Below are positions 39,274 through 52,390 of a DNA stretch of 64,000 bases, one piece after another. Under the pieces are notes generated by a model that made no database searches, was not told the origin of the DNA, and was given only the letters and a program-made list of their open reading frames with translations. Both the position numbers and the translations under genes were made by a program. The stretch comes from Anas platyrhynchos (taxonomy: Eukaryota; Chordata; Aves; Anseriformes; Anatidae), in assembly GCF_047663525.1 (NCBI RefSeq), contig NC_092616.1, positions 1,711,501 to 1,775,500 on the forward strand. The letters are read 5' to 3'. Each line of letters begins with the position of its first letter. Position 1 is the stretch's first letter.

Positions 39274-40602
39274 TGACAGCAAGTTTGTGTGCCCCAGGTG
39301 GTGTTTTGATGACCCGAGGAGATGCTCGGGTTCTCCACTCAGATGTAGGAGCGCGGTGGGGAGATTCTTGGGTGCTCCAGTGAGGTGCTTGGGTGTTCCA
39401 GGGAGGTGCTTCTGTGCTGCAGGAGTTGTATGGCAGGGGCAGAAACTTTTGTTAGGAGGGCAGAGGTTTGTGTGCTCCAGGGAGGCTTTTCTTCTGCCCC
39501 AGGGATATGCTTATGTGCCCCAGGGAGGTGCTTGTGTGCCCTGGGAATATCCTTGGGCTCTCTAGGAAGGTGCTTGATTCCTCTGGGGTCACTTGGAACC
39601 TCCGGAGTTGCCTGGGTCCAGCAGAGAGCAGGTTGTGTGCTCCAGGGAGTTGCTGGACTGCACTAAGTGTGTTGTTCAGTGCTTTAGGGAGGTTCTTGGT
39701 TGTCCCGACAAGATGCTCGTGTTCCACAGGGAAGGGGATGAGTGACCCAGAGGCAGGTGCTGGTTGTCCCCAGGGAGGTGCTTGCCTACCACAGGAAAAT
39801 GCTTGTACACCCAAGAAGATCCTTTGCTCCTCCAGGACGTTGCGTGATTTACCCAGGGAGGTGTTTCTCTGACCCGGGGCAGGATAGGATTTCTTCATAG
39901 AGGTGCTTCATCAATGGAGGGAATTCCTTGGTTCTTGAAAGATCTTCTGGGGAGACCTATGCAGGTGCTTGGGCACCCATGGGGTTATTCTACTGTTCCC
40001 CAGGGAGGTGTTTCATTCTTCCAAGGAGGTGCTTGGGTTCTCTATAGAGGTTCCTGGGTTCCTCCAAGAAATGCTTGTATGCCTTTGGGCGATGTCTTAG
40101 AGCATCAGCAGGAGATGGGTTCACAGCGGAAATTGTTCAGGTGAACCCACCTAGAGTTGGGATCTCCTGTGAGGTGCTGGAATGCCCTTGGAAGATGCCT
40201 GAGAGGGAAAAGGTAGTGCTTAGGTGTCCTGGGGAGATGCTTGTCTACTCCAGCTCAATGCTCACGTGTCCTGCGGGAAGTATTTCTGATTTCAAGAGGT
40301 GCCTATATTCCCTGGGGAGATACTTGGGTGCCATGGAGGGTGCTTCAGGAAGATGCTTGTATTCCCAGGGGAGACTTTTACTTTCCCCAGGGACATGTTT
40401 GGCTTCTCCAGGGAGTTGCCAGAACGCTCCTTGGAAAAGACGGCTTGATCAGAGGACTTGTGCCGAGGTCCTGCTAGCAAGACTGGTGGTCTGGGGAGAT
40501 TGTTGGCTGCTCCAGGGAGATGCCTGTGTGCTGCACGGAGAAGCCTGGGCATCCTTGGGATGTGCCCGTGTGCCTAACGGAGATGATGGTGTGAATCAGG
40601 GC
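39274..40602. repeat. Minisatellite, unit 2
   Basis: Copy of 27,480-28,790. It has one additional short unit near 39,385 compared with unit 1. Confidence 0.85.
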
Positions 40603-40798
40603 AGTGCTTTGCTACGGCGGATGAAGCGACACAAGCAGTCTGGCTGTGCTCTTTATTTTCCATTCAGGGGTGGAAAGCGGGAGAGCTTCCCAGCCCCTTT
40701 GCTCAGAGCTCCGCTGCTGCCTTCAGCATTCCCAGCACCTTCCCCTCCGTTGCGGTACCAGCATCTAGCGCTAGGGAGTCAGAAAGAAAAGAGGATGA

Positions 40799-43700
40799 TC
40801 AGGTTGTGTACAGGCTGAACACAGAGAAGTACTGCAGGCTTAGCTCGGGCCGTGCACGTAGGGGTCTGCTTCCCATGAAGCTTCAAGGTTGCCGTCAGCT
40901 GCGACAGATGCCTAGTGCCCAAGCTCATCAGCCTGGGGCTGAGGCAGGGGGAGCGGAGGGCCCCGGAATGCCCTCTCTGTCCCAGTGCTGCCCCCACGGG
41001 AAGGACGGGCCTTGCAGCAGCGGGAAGCACCATCCCTTTCTGGAGATACTTACCAGGGGAGCCGCTGCTGCTCTTGCTGCAGCCGCTTTTCCTCCGCAGC
41101 ACTTCTGAACACCCTTTGTTGACTGCGATGCGGCTCCGACCTTTTCAAAACTTGCAGTGCTCGTGGGGAAAGGTGGCTGCAACACCAGGACAAAGGGATC
41201 CCTCAGCCTCTGCCAGACACCCCTTCTGCCTCTCCCCTCATCCAGACCCTGCACCCACGCGGTGCCACGTGCACCCACCCTTTCGCCCTGTGATGAGTTT
41301 TAGGCCTTGGCGGTAACCAAGGTCATGCCCGCTTTAGGAGAAAGCAAAGGGTGTCATAGGCAAGCCCAGGACTCAGGGACCGGGCTGCTGGACATCTCTT
41401 GACATCGCTCAGCAGCTACTCGAGTGCCCCAGCACGTGAACGCAGCCGGCACACACTTACTCAGGCTGGAGGCTCTCCAGCTTGGCTGCCGCTCTCCACT
41501 CCTCTTCTGCGGCAGGGATCTGAACCTTCCTCCACCTCCTCACGACCTCCTTGCTCCTGGGCTGGGCTGGGGGATGGGGAATCCAATCATGTTGCCTGGT
41601 GACCTGATGCAAGGAGAAGACGCTCTCATCAGACAGGACTGGACACACGGGTGCTGTTTCCCAGAGGACCCCTTGAAAGGACCCTGCAGCAGGACCTGGG
41701 AAGCAGGCGACTCGGCACTGCCGGCCCACGTCTGGCTGCTGCTTTGATCCCTCGCTTTCTGCTGACAGCCTCTCCCTCACAGGGAGGAGCAGGCAAAGCC
41801 CTGCCCTGCGCCCTGGTGCCCGTCCTGCTCCCACCACCCTGGGACCTGCCCCCCTCGGAGCCCTGGCGGGGAGGATCGCTGCTCTTCTCAGCGGTGTTGG
41901 TCACTGCCAGTACCTGAGGTGTCTCTCGGTCCTCCCCCTGAGACCAGGCTCCCCAAGCAGCCATTTCTGCCCGGGCTTGCTTTATTCGCTTTTGGTACAA
42001 GGGCCATGAGCTCTTTGTTTGGTCCCACTGCGAGGACAGGTTCCAGACCTCCTGGAGGAAAACAAACAAAAAACACAACGGCAGACAGGATTGGTCTCAG
42101 CTGTTGGACCAAAGACCTCTGCCATCAAAGACCCAGAAAGCCCTCATTCCTTTTCCATTGCCCCTGGTCCAAATGAAGCGGCTCATGGCAACACGGGAGG
42201 CAGCAAGAGGCAGGGAAGGTGTGCGGGACACCACCTTCCATCTCCCGAGGAAGAGAAGAAGGAGGTAACAAGTGTGAAAATGAACGCATCCCAAGGGTCC
42301 GGCTTGGGATCGCTCCACACAAAGAGGCTTTAGTACAGTCCCAAACCGCGTGGTCATTGCAGCAAGGCAGAGCAGGTACCTGCACCGATCTCTGAGAGGC
42401 TTCGGGAGTAGGGAGCGCAGTGCTGGTGGACTTGGCTTGAGGAGCTGCTTCCTGCCTGTCTGTCTTCTTTGTCCTGGGGGAGCTGCCTGGACACGGGGGG
42501 AGCACACTGCAAACAGACACCGGGAGGCTGCATGAGCCCAGGGGAATTCGGTCTCCAGTCCGCGCTCGCAAGCTGCATCAGCCTCTGCAGCAGACGGCAG
42601 TTCCGCAGCGAATGGGTGTTGGACTGGCCGTGTTCGCTTCAGCAGACACGGAAAGAGCCAACCGCGAAGCAGTGGCACCAGCTGCCTTCAGGAAGGCTCG
42701 CGATGCCCGTATCCAGGCCCTCTGTGGTGGCAGAAGGAGAGGAGCAGTGTCTTGTGCAAGGACAGGATCCTAGAGACACCAATACGGCCCAGCCGGGCTT
42801 ATGGGTGGAAAGCAGATTATCGCTGGGGAGCCAGCAACATCGGAGAACGCCATCAGGCAAGGAATCACAGAATCACAGAATCTCTAGGTTGGAAGAGACC
42901 TCAAGATCATCGAGTCCAACCTCTGACCTAACGCTAACAGTCCCCACTAAACCATATCCCTAAGCCCTACATCTAAACGTCTTTTGAAGACTTCCAGGGA
43001 TGGTGACTCCACCACCTCCCTGGGCAGCCTGTTCCAGTGCCTAACAACCCTTTCAGTAAAGAAATTCTTCCTAACATCTAACCTAAAACTCCCCTGGCGA
43101 AGGAGGGCAGGCAGGCCACCTCCTTCCCTCGGCACTCTCTTGTGCCTGCCACAAAGTCTGGGATATCGTTTGGAAAGAAACGTTTCCATCTGGTATCACA
43201 GCTCCTTAGGCTGGAAGAAGCTGCGGGGCAGCTGGAAGAAACCGCAGGGGACGTTTGCTCCCACAGACAAAAAGATGGACTCTTGCAATGTGGGGGGGCT
43301 CCTGAAGGGACAAGAGCTTCTGCAACACGGCTCTGCATCCAGCTCCCCCAAGGATCAGGGCCCTGGTGGAAAATGAAGCTGGCGTGCCAGTCTCAGGCAA
43401 ACGTGCTGCACGCTTGCCATGCGTGGAGAGAGCGGCCTCCTCCGGGACGGGTGTCAGGAGCCTTTCTGAGTCCCTGCGCCTGGTGGGTCCAAAGGGGACA
43501 TCTCTCCTGTGTGGCTGCAAGTGGCTCCTTCCTCCTTTCCCCCAAGGGTCTCACCTGGTGGAAGGCTTCTTCTCCAGATCTTGCTGCCTCGTGCCTGGCT
43601 CCCAGCTTCTCACCGTGGGGAGGGAAAGCTTCCGCCTCTCCAGCAGCTTGCCAGGATGGCACAATGAAACTAGGAAAGGAGGAAGCTCTTCAGAGCAGCC

Positions 43701-46249
43701 GCATGGGCACTGCCTTTTAAGCTGGTTGCAGTCAGCCAGCATGGGGCAGGGACCACCCCCAGACAGCACGGACCCTTACCTCCTCTCATCCTGCACTCTC
43801 CTGCAGCTTGCTGCTGCGAGGTGAACCGCACTTTGGCCTCTGGCCTTGTCCTCACAGTCAGATGAAACCTGGCAAACAAATGACACGGGCTTGAAGAAGG
43901 CTGGCCTCCTACCCGTTGCTGCTTGCTGGCAGTAATCCTCCTGGTGTTGCACGGGACATGGCATCCCTCTTCCGTCACGTTCACGCATGGGGTTTGTTGT
44001 GAAGCTTCCCGCAACACCAGAAAAGGTAGCCTAAATTCCCCTCCACATGCAGGCAATTCTCTCTGAGGGGAATCGCGGCAGCACGGGCACAAGAAGCACA
44101 ACCGCAGTGCCCCTCCTCGCCAGGTGAAGACACTCGTAGCCGAAAGTCAGCATGAGTTAACCAGGACCCAGTCTCTTCAGGATTTAGCCCCGACTGGATG
44201 CTGAGCGTGGAGACCCGACCGCGCACGTTCCAAAGGAGGAGGTGGGAAGCCAAGGGCTGCGGAGGAAATGCACTCACCTTGGGAACATCTGGATCGCACG
44301 AGCGGTGGTCTCTCCACTCAAGGCAGTCGGGTGTGCCGGCCACATTCTCTGCAAAGAGACACAGACCTGCTGGAGGGTTTCTGAGGCACTTTTCTCAGGG
44401 CTCTCATTGACAGGAAGCAAACCTGTCTCCCAAGCCAAAAGAAAGCCTTCTCTCCAAAACCCTCCTCCAAAGCCTCTTCCATCCACCTTTGCTCTGCTCT
44501 GGAGGAGCATGGCAGAATATTGAGGCTGTACAGTAACGCTGCCAGGCCTTTTGCAGCGGCCAGCATCCAGACGCTCAGAAGAGCTAATGGAGAAAGCAGC
44601 TAATGGGGCAGGCGTGGGGAAAGGCATCTGACTGGCCTGCCGTGTCCAGGCTGGCCAACAGCGGTCGCATTAATCACCCTTCCACAGGATTCCCAAAGAA
44701 ATTGAAGTAGCCCTCAAAACATCACCAGCTTACACTGTGGAGCATTGCAATGAGGTCCTCAGAGCTCTCCAGACGTTTAACACAGTCCGGATAAAACTTC
44801 ATGCACAGGAAGTCATCCTCGCACGTCAAAACACCGATGTCCCTGAATGCAAAGGGGACGTGCTCCTTGTTCTTCAGGAGGCAACAGTACAAGATGATGG
44901 TCTCTTGCACACACTCCTGCACCACGTACAGTGGGAAGGAGGTGGCTTGCGCTAGCTGCAGGTAGTTCAGCGGCTCGACCTCGACGTCATCTGCAAGGAG
45001 AAGCAACATCCTCAGTGCCACAGCAAGCCCAAGTTGCTTGCAGCATTCCGAACAAGGGCCTAGAGGAAGGGTCGCTAAGAGAAACAGCTCCGGGGCCACG
45101 GGGTCTTCTGGGGGAACTCAAGCTCCACCCTGACCGTTGGAGACAATCCTCTGCCTCTCCCAGGCCTTTCCAAAGAGCAGGGAGAACAAATCCTTCCGGA
45201 CATGGGGCAGGACGAGGGGGCTGCTGCCTTCTCACCAGGGAGGATCTCAGGGGGACAGTACATGTACTCCAGCCACCCCTCATCAATGTCCAGCTGGAAG
45301 AACGGTTTGCGAATCAGGAGCCGCTTTTGCTTGACGTGGAATTGCTCTTGGAGAACAGCAAAGGTCCCGAGTCCCGCAACCTGAATAGCCTGCACACAGA
45401 GAAGACAGAAAGGCTGAGGAGGGAGTTCTTGAGAGACGGGAAAAGGGATGACTCTCCGAGCAGGGGGACACTGCTCTGTGCCCTGCCTGCTCCTGAGGGA
45501 CAATGGGGCAAGGTGGGGCACTTTGGAAAGCTTTGGAGAAGAGCCGCATCCTCCGTTTCTTCCATCACCCCCCTCCCAGGATTTGCCACCATCCTTTGGC
45601 TAGGGAAGAGCCCAGAGGTTTCCAGCACACAGCTTAGGCCTGGGACTGATTATCCTAGGCACGGACCCAGGATATTCCCCCATCTCTCTGCTCGCCCTCT
45701 CCACCCAGGCCGCAGGGAAGAGTGAAGCCCTAGGGTGTGCCAAACCCCTGAGAAGCAGAGCAGATCTGGCCTTGGTTTCTCTCCCAGCTGGCCAGTAAGC
45801 TGCTCCGGGCACCCTGGGCAGTCTCAGTGCACTGCCGTGCTGCTCGGGTAGGGATTGCTCTGCAGGGCCCAGGACACCAGCCCACCTTATCCTGCTTCAG
45901 CGCTTCCAGAATTTGCTCGGATACAGCATCCCAGATAGCCTCAGTCTCTGGAAAGCAAGGAAAAGACAGGTCAGGCTCCAGGCCAGCCAGCTCACCACCT
46001 CTTGGCAAGCACCTCACCCAGGCGAGGACACATGCAGGCATACGCGAGCCCCCCAGAAAAACACCATGCGGGCATTCCTGGGACATTCCTGAGAGGCCTG
46101 TGGGAGCTGCAGGAAAGAGACTGCAGGCTCCCTGGGCCACCCCTTGCGAAGGGGCTCCTGACACCCTTACCTTTGGGGGAGAGATTCAGGAGCACTGGGA
46201 ACTGGGAAACCATATCAGAGGCGATGGTCACCCTCCAGCAGCCCTCCAT
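40799..46249 (-). CDS. CCDC81-like HU-domain protein, gene 2
   Basis: Same 12-exon structure as gene 1: 46171-46249, 45886-45947, 45236-45389, 44734-44990, 44278-44348, 43780-43868, 43555-43669, 42380-42506, 41914-42051, 41461-41603, 41054-41104 and 40799-40814. All exons are open and splice sites are unchanged. Differences from gene 1 include Glu for Lys in AVSEQ (exon 2), His for Tyr in QFHVKQ (exon 3), Pro for Gln in PLNYLQ (exon 4), Arg for Gln in KVRFTS (exon 6) and Lys for Gln in KRIKQAR (exon 9). The intron after exon 1 is 281 bp shorter. Polyadenylation signal at 40,652-40,657. Function as for gene 1, unknown in birds. Confidence 0.75.
42862..43101 (-). mobile_element. CR1 3' fragment in a CCDC81-like intron, unit 2
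   Basis: Copy of 31,050-31,289 at the same place between exons 7 and 8. Confidence 0.95.
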
Positions 46250-46460
46250 CTCGCTTGCTGCTGGCCCTCAGCTCAGGACAAGGGATGCCCGCCCTGGCTC
46301 CTCAACCACAGCTCCTCTGCAAGGTGCCCCTGCTCCTCCGCCCGTCAGCGAGGGTCGCCCAGTGCAAGCTTGCTGCCTGCTGACCCCACTCCTGGCCGCA
46401 GAAGGACAGCGCTGGGGAGCACCCAAGCAGTGCCCAGCAGGGACCAGGCTTTGCAGGGAA

Positions 46461-46561
46461 GTGCCGGCACTGCCGCTGCACCAATGCTTATATCCTGGTG
46501 ATGCAGGACATCCTTCTGTGACATCATCACGTGTCATAAGAAGCCTTATGACGTCAGCAGC
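46461..46561 (-). promoter_or_regulatory. CRE/TATA promoter of CCDC81-like gene 2
   Basis: Identical motif order to 34,930-35,030, with TGACGTCA at 46,549-46,556. Confidence 0.6.
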
Positions 46562-47126
46562 ATGGAGACAGCACAGCTCAGGAGAGAGACGAGAGATTTC
46601 CCTTCTTGTCCTGAGAAACAGTCACCTCCCTTCTGCCCAGTTCATTCCTAGCGGTTCCTGGCCCATCCACCAGGAACATCTCCAAATTCTGACAAAGGCC
46701 ACAGAATAAAGCAAGTAGAGCGCTGGAGAAGTCACTGCTGCGTTCCTCCCCATTTTCTAGGCAGTTTGCTAAAGTCTGTCTGCCAATACTCTCCAGGGCT
46801 GCAGGCCTCCCAGGGTCTATGAGTGAGTGGGCCTGTGCAGTGCTGGATGTAGGGCTGGGCCCCAAAACCTCATCTCTTTCCCTGTGCTGAAAAGCAGCTG
46901 GACTATGACACGCATTTTGTAGGAGGAGTGTCAAGACACGGGTTTTCCTGTTTGCAAGTCCCAGATCCTGGTGAACATCACCTAGGTCGGCCCATCTGGC
47001 AGCTGTGCACAGAAGATGCCTCCAAGAACCCATAGAAACCTCGGGAATGTTTGCACCCTGCAGTGTCCCTTTTCTGTGACAGTCTGAGTGATTTAAGGCC
47101 CCCAGGGTGACATGGGGTCATTGAAG

Positions 47127-47506
47127 TCATCTTAGTCCAGTGGCTTCCACAAGACTGTCTGCTTCTTCAGCCTGACTGCAGGCATTTACCTCTGACCACA
47201 CTGCCACCCTGACTGGATCTGCTCTGACCCTCACCCACAAGGGCTCCCCCACTCTGCTGCCCATCCCATAGAGGAGCTCCATGCATCCAGACAGATCCTT
47301 CACATGGAGGGCAACCCCCTGTTGATCATCCCCGCCTGTCTCTTCTGAAGAATCTGCCCCCATCCAGCACAGCACCCCAAGCTGGGGGACCTGTCCCCCC
47401 ACACCTCAGCAGCTCTTCCATCAATGTCCCAGCCCTGTGACAGCAGGCGGGGATCCAGCTCCTCCTGCCTGTGCCCCAGGCTGAGGGCATTGGGGCACAT
47501 CTGGGC
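47127..47506 (-). mobile_element. Decayed CR1-like endonuclease fragment, unit 2
   Basis: Copy of 35,596-35,975. Confidence 0.6.
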
Positions 47507-47930
47507 TGCAGCACCTCAGCTGTGGCACAAGGGCCAAACTCAGGCTTGTCTGAGTTGAATGGTGATTTTGGCGGGCGATACGGGGGGAAAATGGGGATTT
47601 TGGAGGGGATATGGGGGAATATGGGGATTTTGGGGGGGTCATATGGGGGAATATGGGGATTTGGGAGGGATATGGGGTCAAAATGGGGATTTTGGGGGGG
47701 TCATATGGGGAATATGGGGATTTCGGAGGGGAATATGTTTTTTTTGGGGGGGGGATTATGCTTTTTTGGGGGGTATAGTGGGGTCTGGGGGGGATCTGCC
47801 TATAGGGGAAGGCAGATCTGGAGACTGGGGGTGGCACAGGTCGAGAAATGGGGGGACACCGGCACCTGGGGAGGGGAGGTGGACCAAAAGGGGGGGCGAT
47901 TTGAGGGGGAGGAACGGGGCACAAGCCCAC

Positions 47931-49174
47931 CTCCTCGCAGTACACCTCCATGCAGGCCACGCTGAGGCAGCGGCTGGCGCCCACGGCCTGCAGAAGCTCC
48001 TCGAGGGCGCGCTGCACCAAGCCGGGCTCCCCTTCACCGCCCAGCATGGTGTGAGTCTTCCCTGGTAGGGGCACGGGGGCACCGTGTCAGCCTTTCGGGG
48101 GGTCGCTGCCGGCCAGGAACTGGGCCAGCAGCGGGCGGACGGAGCCCTCGTAGACGGCGGCCGTGGAGCTGGCGGCGTCGTAAACAGCATCGAAGCTGAG
48201 GGGAAAAAGGGGTTAAAATGTGAGGGAGAGGGGGGAGCACCCATGGGTGCTGCCCGCCATCCCCCTCCCGAGGCTCACCGGTAGCAGGAGGGGGCGTGGG
48301 GGGGGTCCTCACGCAGCTGCAGGGTGTGGGAGTCGAGGGGCAGCAGGCAGGGATCCTCACCGGGGGGGCCGGGGCGCAGGCGGACGCAGACCTGAACCCG
48401 CCGGGGGGGTGCTGGGGAGCATTGGCAGCCGTTGAGGGGGGGCTGGGTGGATGCCGGGTCCTCGCAGCCCCCTGTCACCTAGAAAAGTGTCCCCTCAAAG
48501 CCCCAGCAGCCCCTCAAAGCCCCCCCGTCCCCTCACAAAATGACCCATCCCCTCAAAAAATGTCCCTTCCCTGACTGCTTCCCTCAGGATTTGTCCCCTC
48601 GCAGCCCCTTGACACCCCCAAAATGCCCCCTCACAGCCCCGTCCCCTCAGCCCTTTGTCCCCCTCGCAGCCCCTCACAAAATGTTCCCTCACACACCAGT
48701 GCCTCAGGATTTGTCCCCTCACAGCCCCTTTTCCGCTCTCAGCTCCTTGTTCCCTCACAAAATACCCCCTCACAGTCCCTGTCCCCTCATGAAGTGTCCC
48801 TTAACCCCTCATCCCCTCACAAAATGCCCCCTCACAGCCCCTCATCCCCTCACAAAATATCCCCTCACAGCCCCCTCTCTCCTCACGAAGTGTCCTTTAA
48901 CCCCTCATCGCCTCACAAAATGCCCCTCACAGCCCCTTTTTCCCCTCACAAAACGTCCCCTCACAGCCCCTCTCCCCTCACCGAACGCCCCCTCACAACC
49001 CCTTTTTCCCCTCACAACCCCGCATCCCCTCACCGCCAGACGCCCCCCAGAGCCTCGCACGCCTTCTCCAAACCCCCCTGAGCCCCCCCAGACCCCCACT
49101 TTCCCCAAAATCCCCTCGGATCCCCCCCCCCCTACAAGCCCCCCCCCCGCACCGGCCGCAGCCTCCGCCGCCAT
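47931..49174 (-). pseudogene. KIF22P: KIF22 5' fragment, unit 3
   Basis: Exon 4 (47,931-48,061), truncated exon 3, exon 2 (48,279-48,411) and exon 1 (49,153-49,174), with the same P-loop deletion as unit 2 and loss of everything 3' of intron 4. The exon 1 donor here is 'gtgcgg', as in unit 1, not the 'gtgagg' of unit 2. Confidence 0.88.
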
Positions 49175-49280
49175 CGCTCCCGCCGGACCGTTTGAAGCCG
49201 CGGGGCGGGAGCCAATGGGAGGCCGGCGAGCGCGCATGCGCAGTGCGGGCAGCCCGGCGGGGCAGGACGAAATGGCGTCG

Positions 49281-49451
49281 GTTGCCTGGAAACGGGGGGA
49301 GGGGACAAAATGGCGGCGGTTGCCTGGCAACGGGAGGAGGGGACAAAATGGCGGCGGTTGCCTGGCAACGGGGGAGATGACAAAAATGGCGGAAGCTGCC
49401 TGGCAACGGGGGGAAAAGAGGTGGGAACGGCGGTGGCGGTTACCTGGCAAC
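49281..49451. promoter_or_regulatory. X-box/YY1 array, unit 3
   Basis: Same altered first (GTTGCCTGGAAAC) and fourth (GCTGCCTGGCAAC) sites as in unit 2, with two perfect X-boxes between them. Confidence 0.7.
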
Positions 49452-49973
49452 GGGGGGCGGGGCGAAGGGAAGGCGCCCAGTTTGTACTGGGAATGGGCCC
49501 AGTTTGTACCGGGATGGGGCTGGGGGGCCCAGTTCGAACTGCGATGGGCTCAATTCATACTGGGAAAGGGCTGAGGGTCTCAGTTTGTACTGGGAATGGG
49601 CCCAGTTTGTACTGGGATGAGGCTGAGGGTCTCAGTTTGTACTGGGAATGGGCCCAGTTTGTACTGGGATGAGGCTGGGGAGCCCAGTTCATACTGGGAA
49701 AGGGCTGGGGGTCCCAGTCTGAGCTGGGGACAATCCCAGTTTGAGCTGGGTTGGAGCTGGGAGCCCTGGCTTGTACTGGGAAAGTTCCCAGTTTGCAGTG
49801 GAATGGGCCCAGTTCATACTGGGAAGGGTATGGGGGTCCCAGTTTGTACTGGGGTGGGCCCAATTCATACTGGGAAGGGGTTAAGGGTCCCAGTTCATAA
49901 TGGGAAGGGGCTGGGGGTCCCAGTTTGAGCTGGGAAGTGTAATACACAATAAATGTTTGTTCATTGTCTTTCG

Positions 49974-50558
49974 TGATATAAAAACAAGGAGTTCTGTTTG
50001 AGGAGCTGGAGTTGCGAAAGCTCCCTGCTGAAGTAAGGAGCTGTATAATGCTTGGCTAGACACTATGAAAATTCTTTTGCTTAATGTAACAAAAAAGAGA
50101 ACCCCCTCCCCTTCTCTCCTTCTGCATCTCAGTTGCCTCTTTTGTTCAAAGACCCTGCTGCAAAGCTCATGTAACCATCTCCTGAGAAGTTGCTAACCTA
50201 GCGTATCAACATCCTGCCTTCCTGTCTCACGCTGGGCCAACATGACCAAATAAAAAAAGAAGTTGAACCACAACGCCGAGGAAGACTACGGCCTTCATCT
50301 TCACGACCACCAGAGGGACAGAGATGACCCCCTAGCAACAGTGCGCGCAGTCGCAGAATATACCAGGATGTGCTGCATAATCCTGGAATTACCAAGATAT
50401 AAAAAGGGACCCTGGCGGGGGTGAGGTGCGCGCCGTTGGCGGAGCCGAGACTCCCCGGCCGCCCAGCGCTGTTTTGCTTGCTGTTGCTTACTCTATAAAT
50501 TCCTTTCTATTATTAATGCAATGCTCCCTGAAAATTAATTAAGGGGCAACATATAACA
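49974..50558 (+). mobile_element. Solo LTR, unit 3
   Basis: Third copy of the 585-bp LTR with the TGATAT start also seen in unit 2. Confidence 0.7.
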
Positions 50559-50756
50559 GGAAGGAGGTGGCTCGCGCTAGCTGCAGGTAGTTCAGCGGCT
50601 CGACCTTGACGTCATCTGCAAGGAGAAGCAACATCCTCAGTGCCACAGCAAGCCCAAGTTGCTTGCAGCATTCCGAACAAGGGCCTAGAGGAAGGGTCGC
50701 TAAGAGAAACAGCTCCGGGGCCACGGGGTCTTCTGGGGGAACTTGAGCTCTTCAAG

Positions 50757-50826
50757 CTCCAGAAATGACTCTCGGTCTGTCCCATGACAGGTCTGTCATG
50801 GGACAGACTGAGAGTCATTTCTGGAG
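50757..50826. repeat. 34-bp inverted repeat (hairpin), unit 3
   Basis: Same structure as 39,165-39,234 but with one mismatch (GACTGAG for GACCGAG in the right arm). The perfect form in unit 2 is probably ancestral. Confidence 0.93.
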
Positions 50827-50865
50827 AGAGAGGAAAAGTTTATCACTTCTGAAAAAAACAAGGGG

Positions 50866-52194
50866 TGACAGCAAGTTTGTGTGCCCCAGGTGGTGTTTTG
50901 ATGACCCGAGGAGATGCTCGGGTTCTCCACTCAGATGTAGGAGTGCGGTGGGGAGATTCTTGGGTGCTCCAGTGAGGTGCTTGGGTGTTCCAGGGAGGTG
51001 CTTCTGTGCTGCAGGAGTTGTATGGCAGGGGCAGAAACTTTTGTTAGGAGGGCAGAGGTTTGTGTGCTCCAGGGAGGCTTTTCTTCTGCCCCAGGGATAT
51101 GCTTATGTGCCCCAGGGAGGTGCTTGTGTGCCCTGGGAATATCCTTGGGCTCTCTAGGAAGGTGCTTGATTCCTCTGGGGTCACTTGGAACCTCCGGAGT
51201 TGCCTGGGTCCAGCAGAGAGCAGGTTGTGTGCTCCAGGGAGTTGCTGGACTGCACTAAGTGTGTTGTTCAGTGCTTTAGGGAGGTTCTTGGTTGTCCCGA
51301 CAAGATGCTCGTGTTCCACAGGGAAGGGGATGAGTGACCCAGAGGCAGGTGCTGGTTGTCCCCAGGGAGGTGCTTGCCTACCACGGGAAAATGCTTGTAC
51401 ACCCAAGAAGATCCTTTGCTCCTCCAGGACGTTGCGTGATTTACCCAGGGAGGTGTTTCTCTGACCCAGGGCAGGATAGGATTTCTTCATAGAGGTGCTT
51501 CATCAATGGAGGGAATTCCTTGGTTCTTGAAAGATCTTCTGGGGTGACCTATTCAGGTGCTTGGGCACCCATGGGGTTATTCTACTGTTCCCCAGGGAGG
51601 TGTTTCATTCTTCCAAGGAGGTGCTTGGGTTCTCTATAGAGGTTCCTGGGTTCCTCCAAGAAATGCTTGTATGCCTTTGGGCGATGTCTTAGAGCATCAG
51701 CAGGAGATGGGTTCACAGCGGAAATTGTTCAGGTGAACCCACCTAGAGTTGGGATCTCCCGTGAGGTGCTGGAATGCCCTTGGAAGATGCCTGAGAGGGA
51801 AAAGGTAGTGCTTAGGTGTCCTGGGGAGATGCTTGTCTACTCCAGCTCAATGCTCACGTGTCCTGCAGGAAGTATTTCTGATTTCAAGAGGTGCCTATAT
51901 TCCCTGGGGAGATACTTGGGTGCCATGGAGGGTGCTTCAGGAAGATGCTTGTATTCCCAGGGGAGACTTTTACTTTCCCCAGGGACATGTTTGGCTTCTC
52001 CAGGGAGTTGCCAGAACGCTCCTTGGAAAAGACGGCTTGATCAGAGGACTTGTGCCGAGGTCCTGCTAGCAAGACTGGTGGTCTGGGGAGATTGTTGGCT
52101 GCTCCAGGGAGATGCCTGTGTGCTGCACGGAGAAGCCTGGGCATCCTTGGGATGTGCCCGTGTGCCTAACGGAGATGGTGGTGTGAATCAGGGC
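50866..52194. repeat. Minisatellite, unit 3
   Basis: Copy of 39,274-40,602. Confidence 0.85.
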
Positions 52195-52390
52195 AGTGCT
52201 TTGCTACGGCGGATGAAGCGACACAAGCAGTCTGGCTGTGCTCTTTATTTTCCATTCAGGGGTGGAAAGCGGGAGAGCTTCCCAGCCCCTTTGCTCAGAG
52301 CTCCGCTGCTGCCTTCAGCATTCCCAGCACCTTCCCCTCCATTGCGGTACCAGCATCTAGCGCTAGGGAGTCAGAAAGAAAAGAGGATGA

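Larger units (their letters stand above)
36034..47565. repeat. Tandem duplication unit 2
   Basis: About 11.53 kb. It begins with a junction where sequence from the right end of the unit ('ccaaactcaggcttgtc') meets the KIF22 intron-4 G-rich repeat through about 20 bp of unexplained sequence. It carries the truncated KIF22 5' part, LTR, CCDC81 remnant, hairpin, minisatellite and CCDC81-like gene 2. It lacks a further 61 bp of the intron-4 repeat that unit 3 has. Confidence 0.92.
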
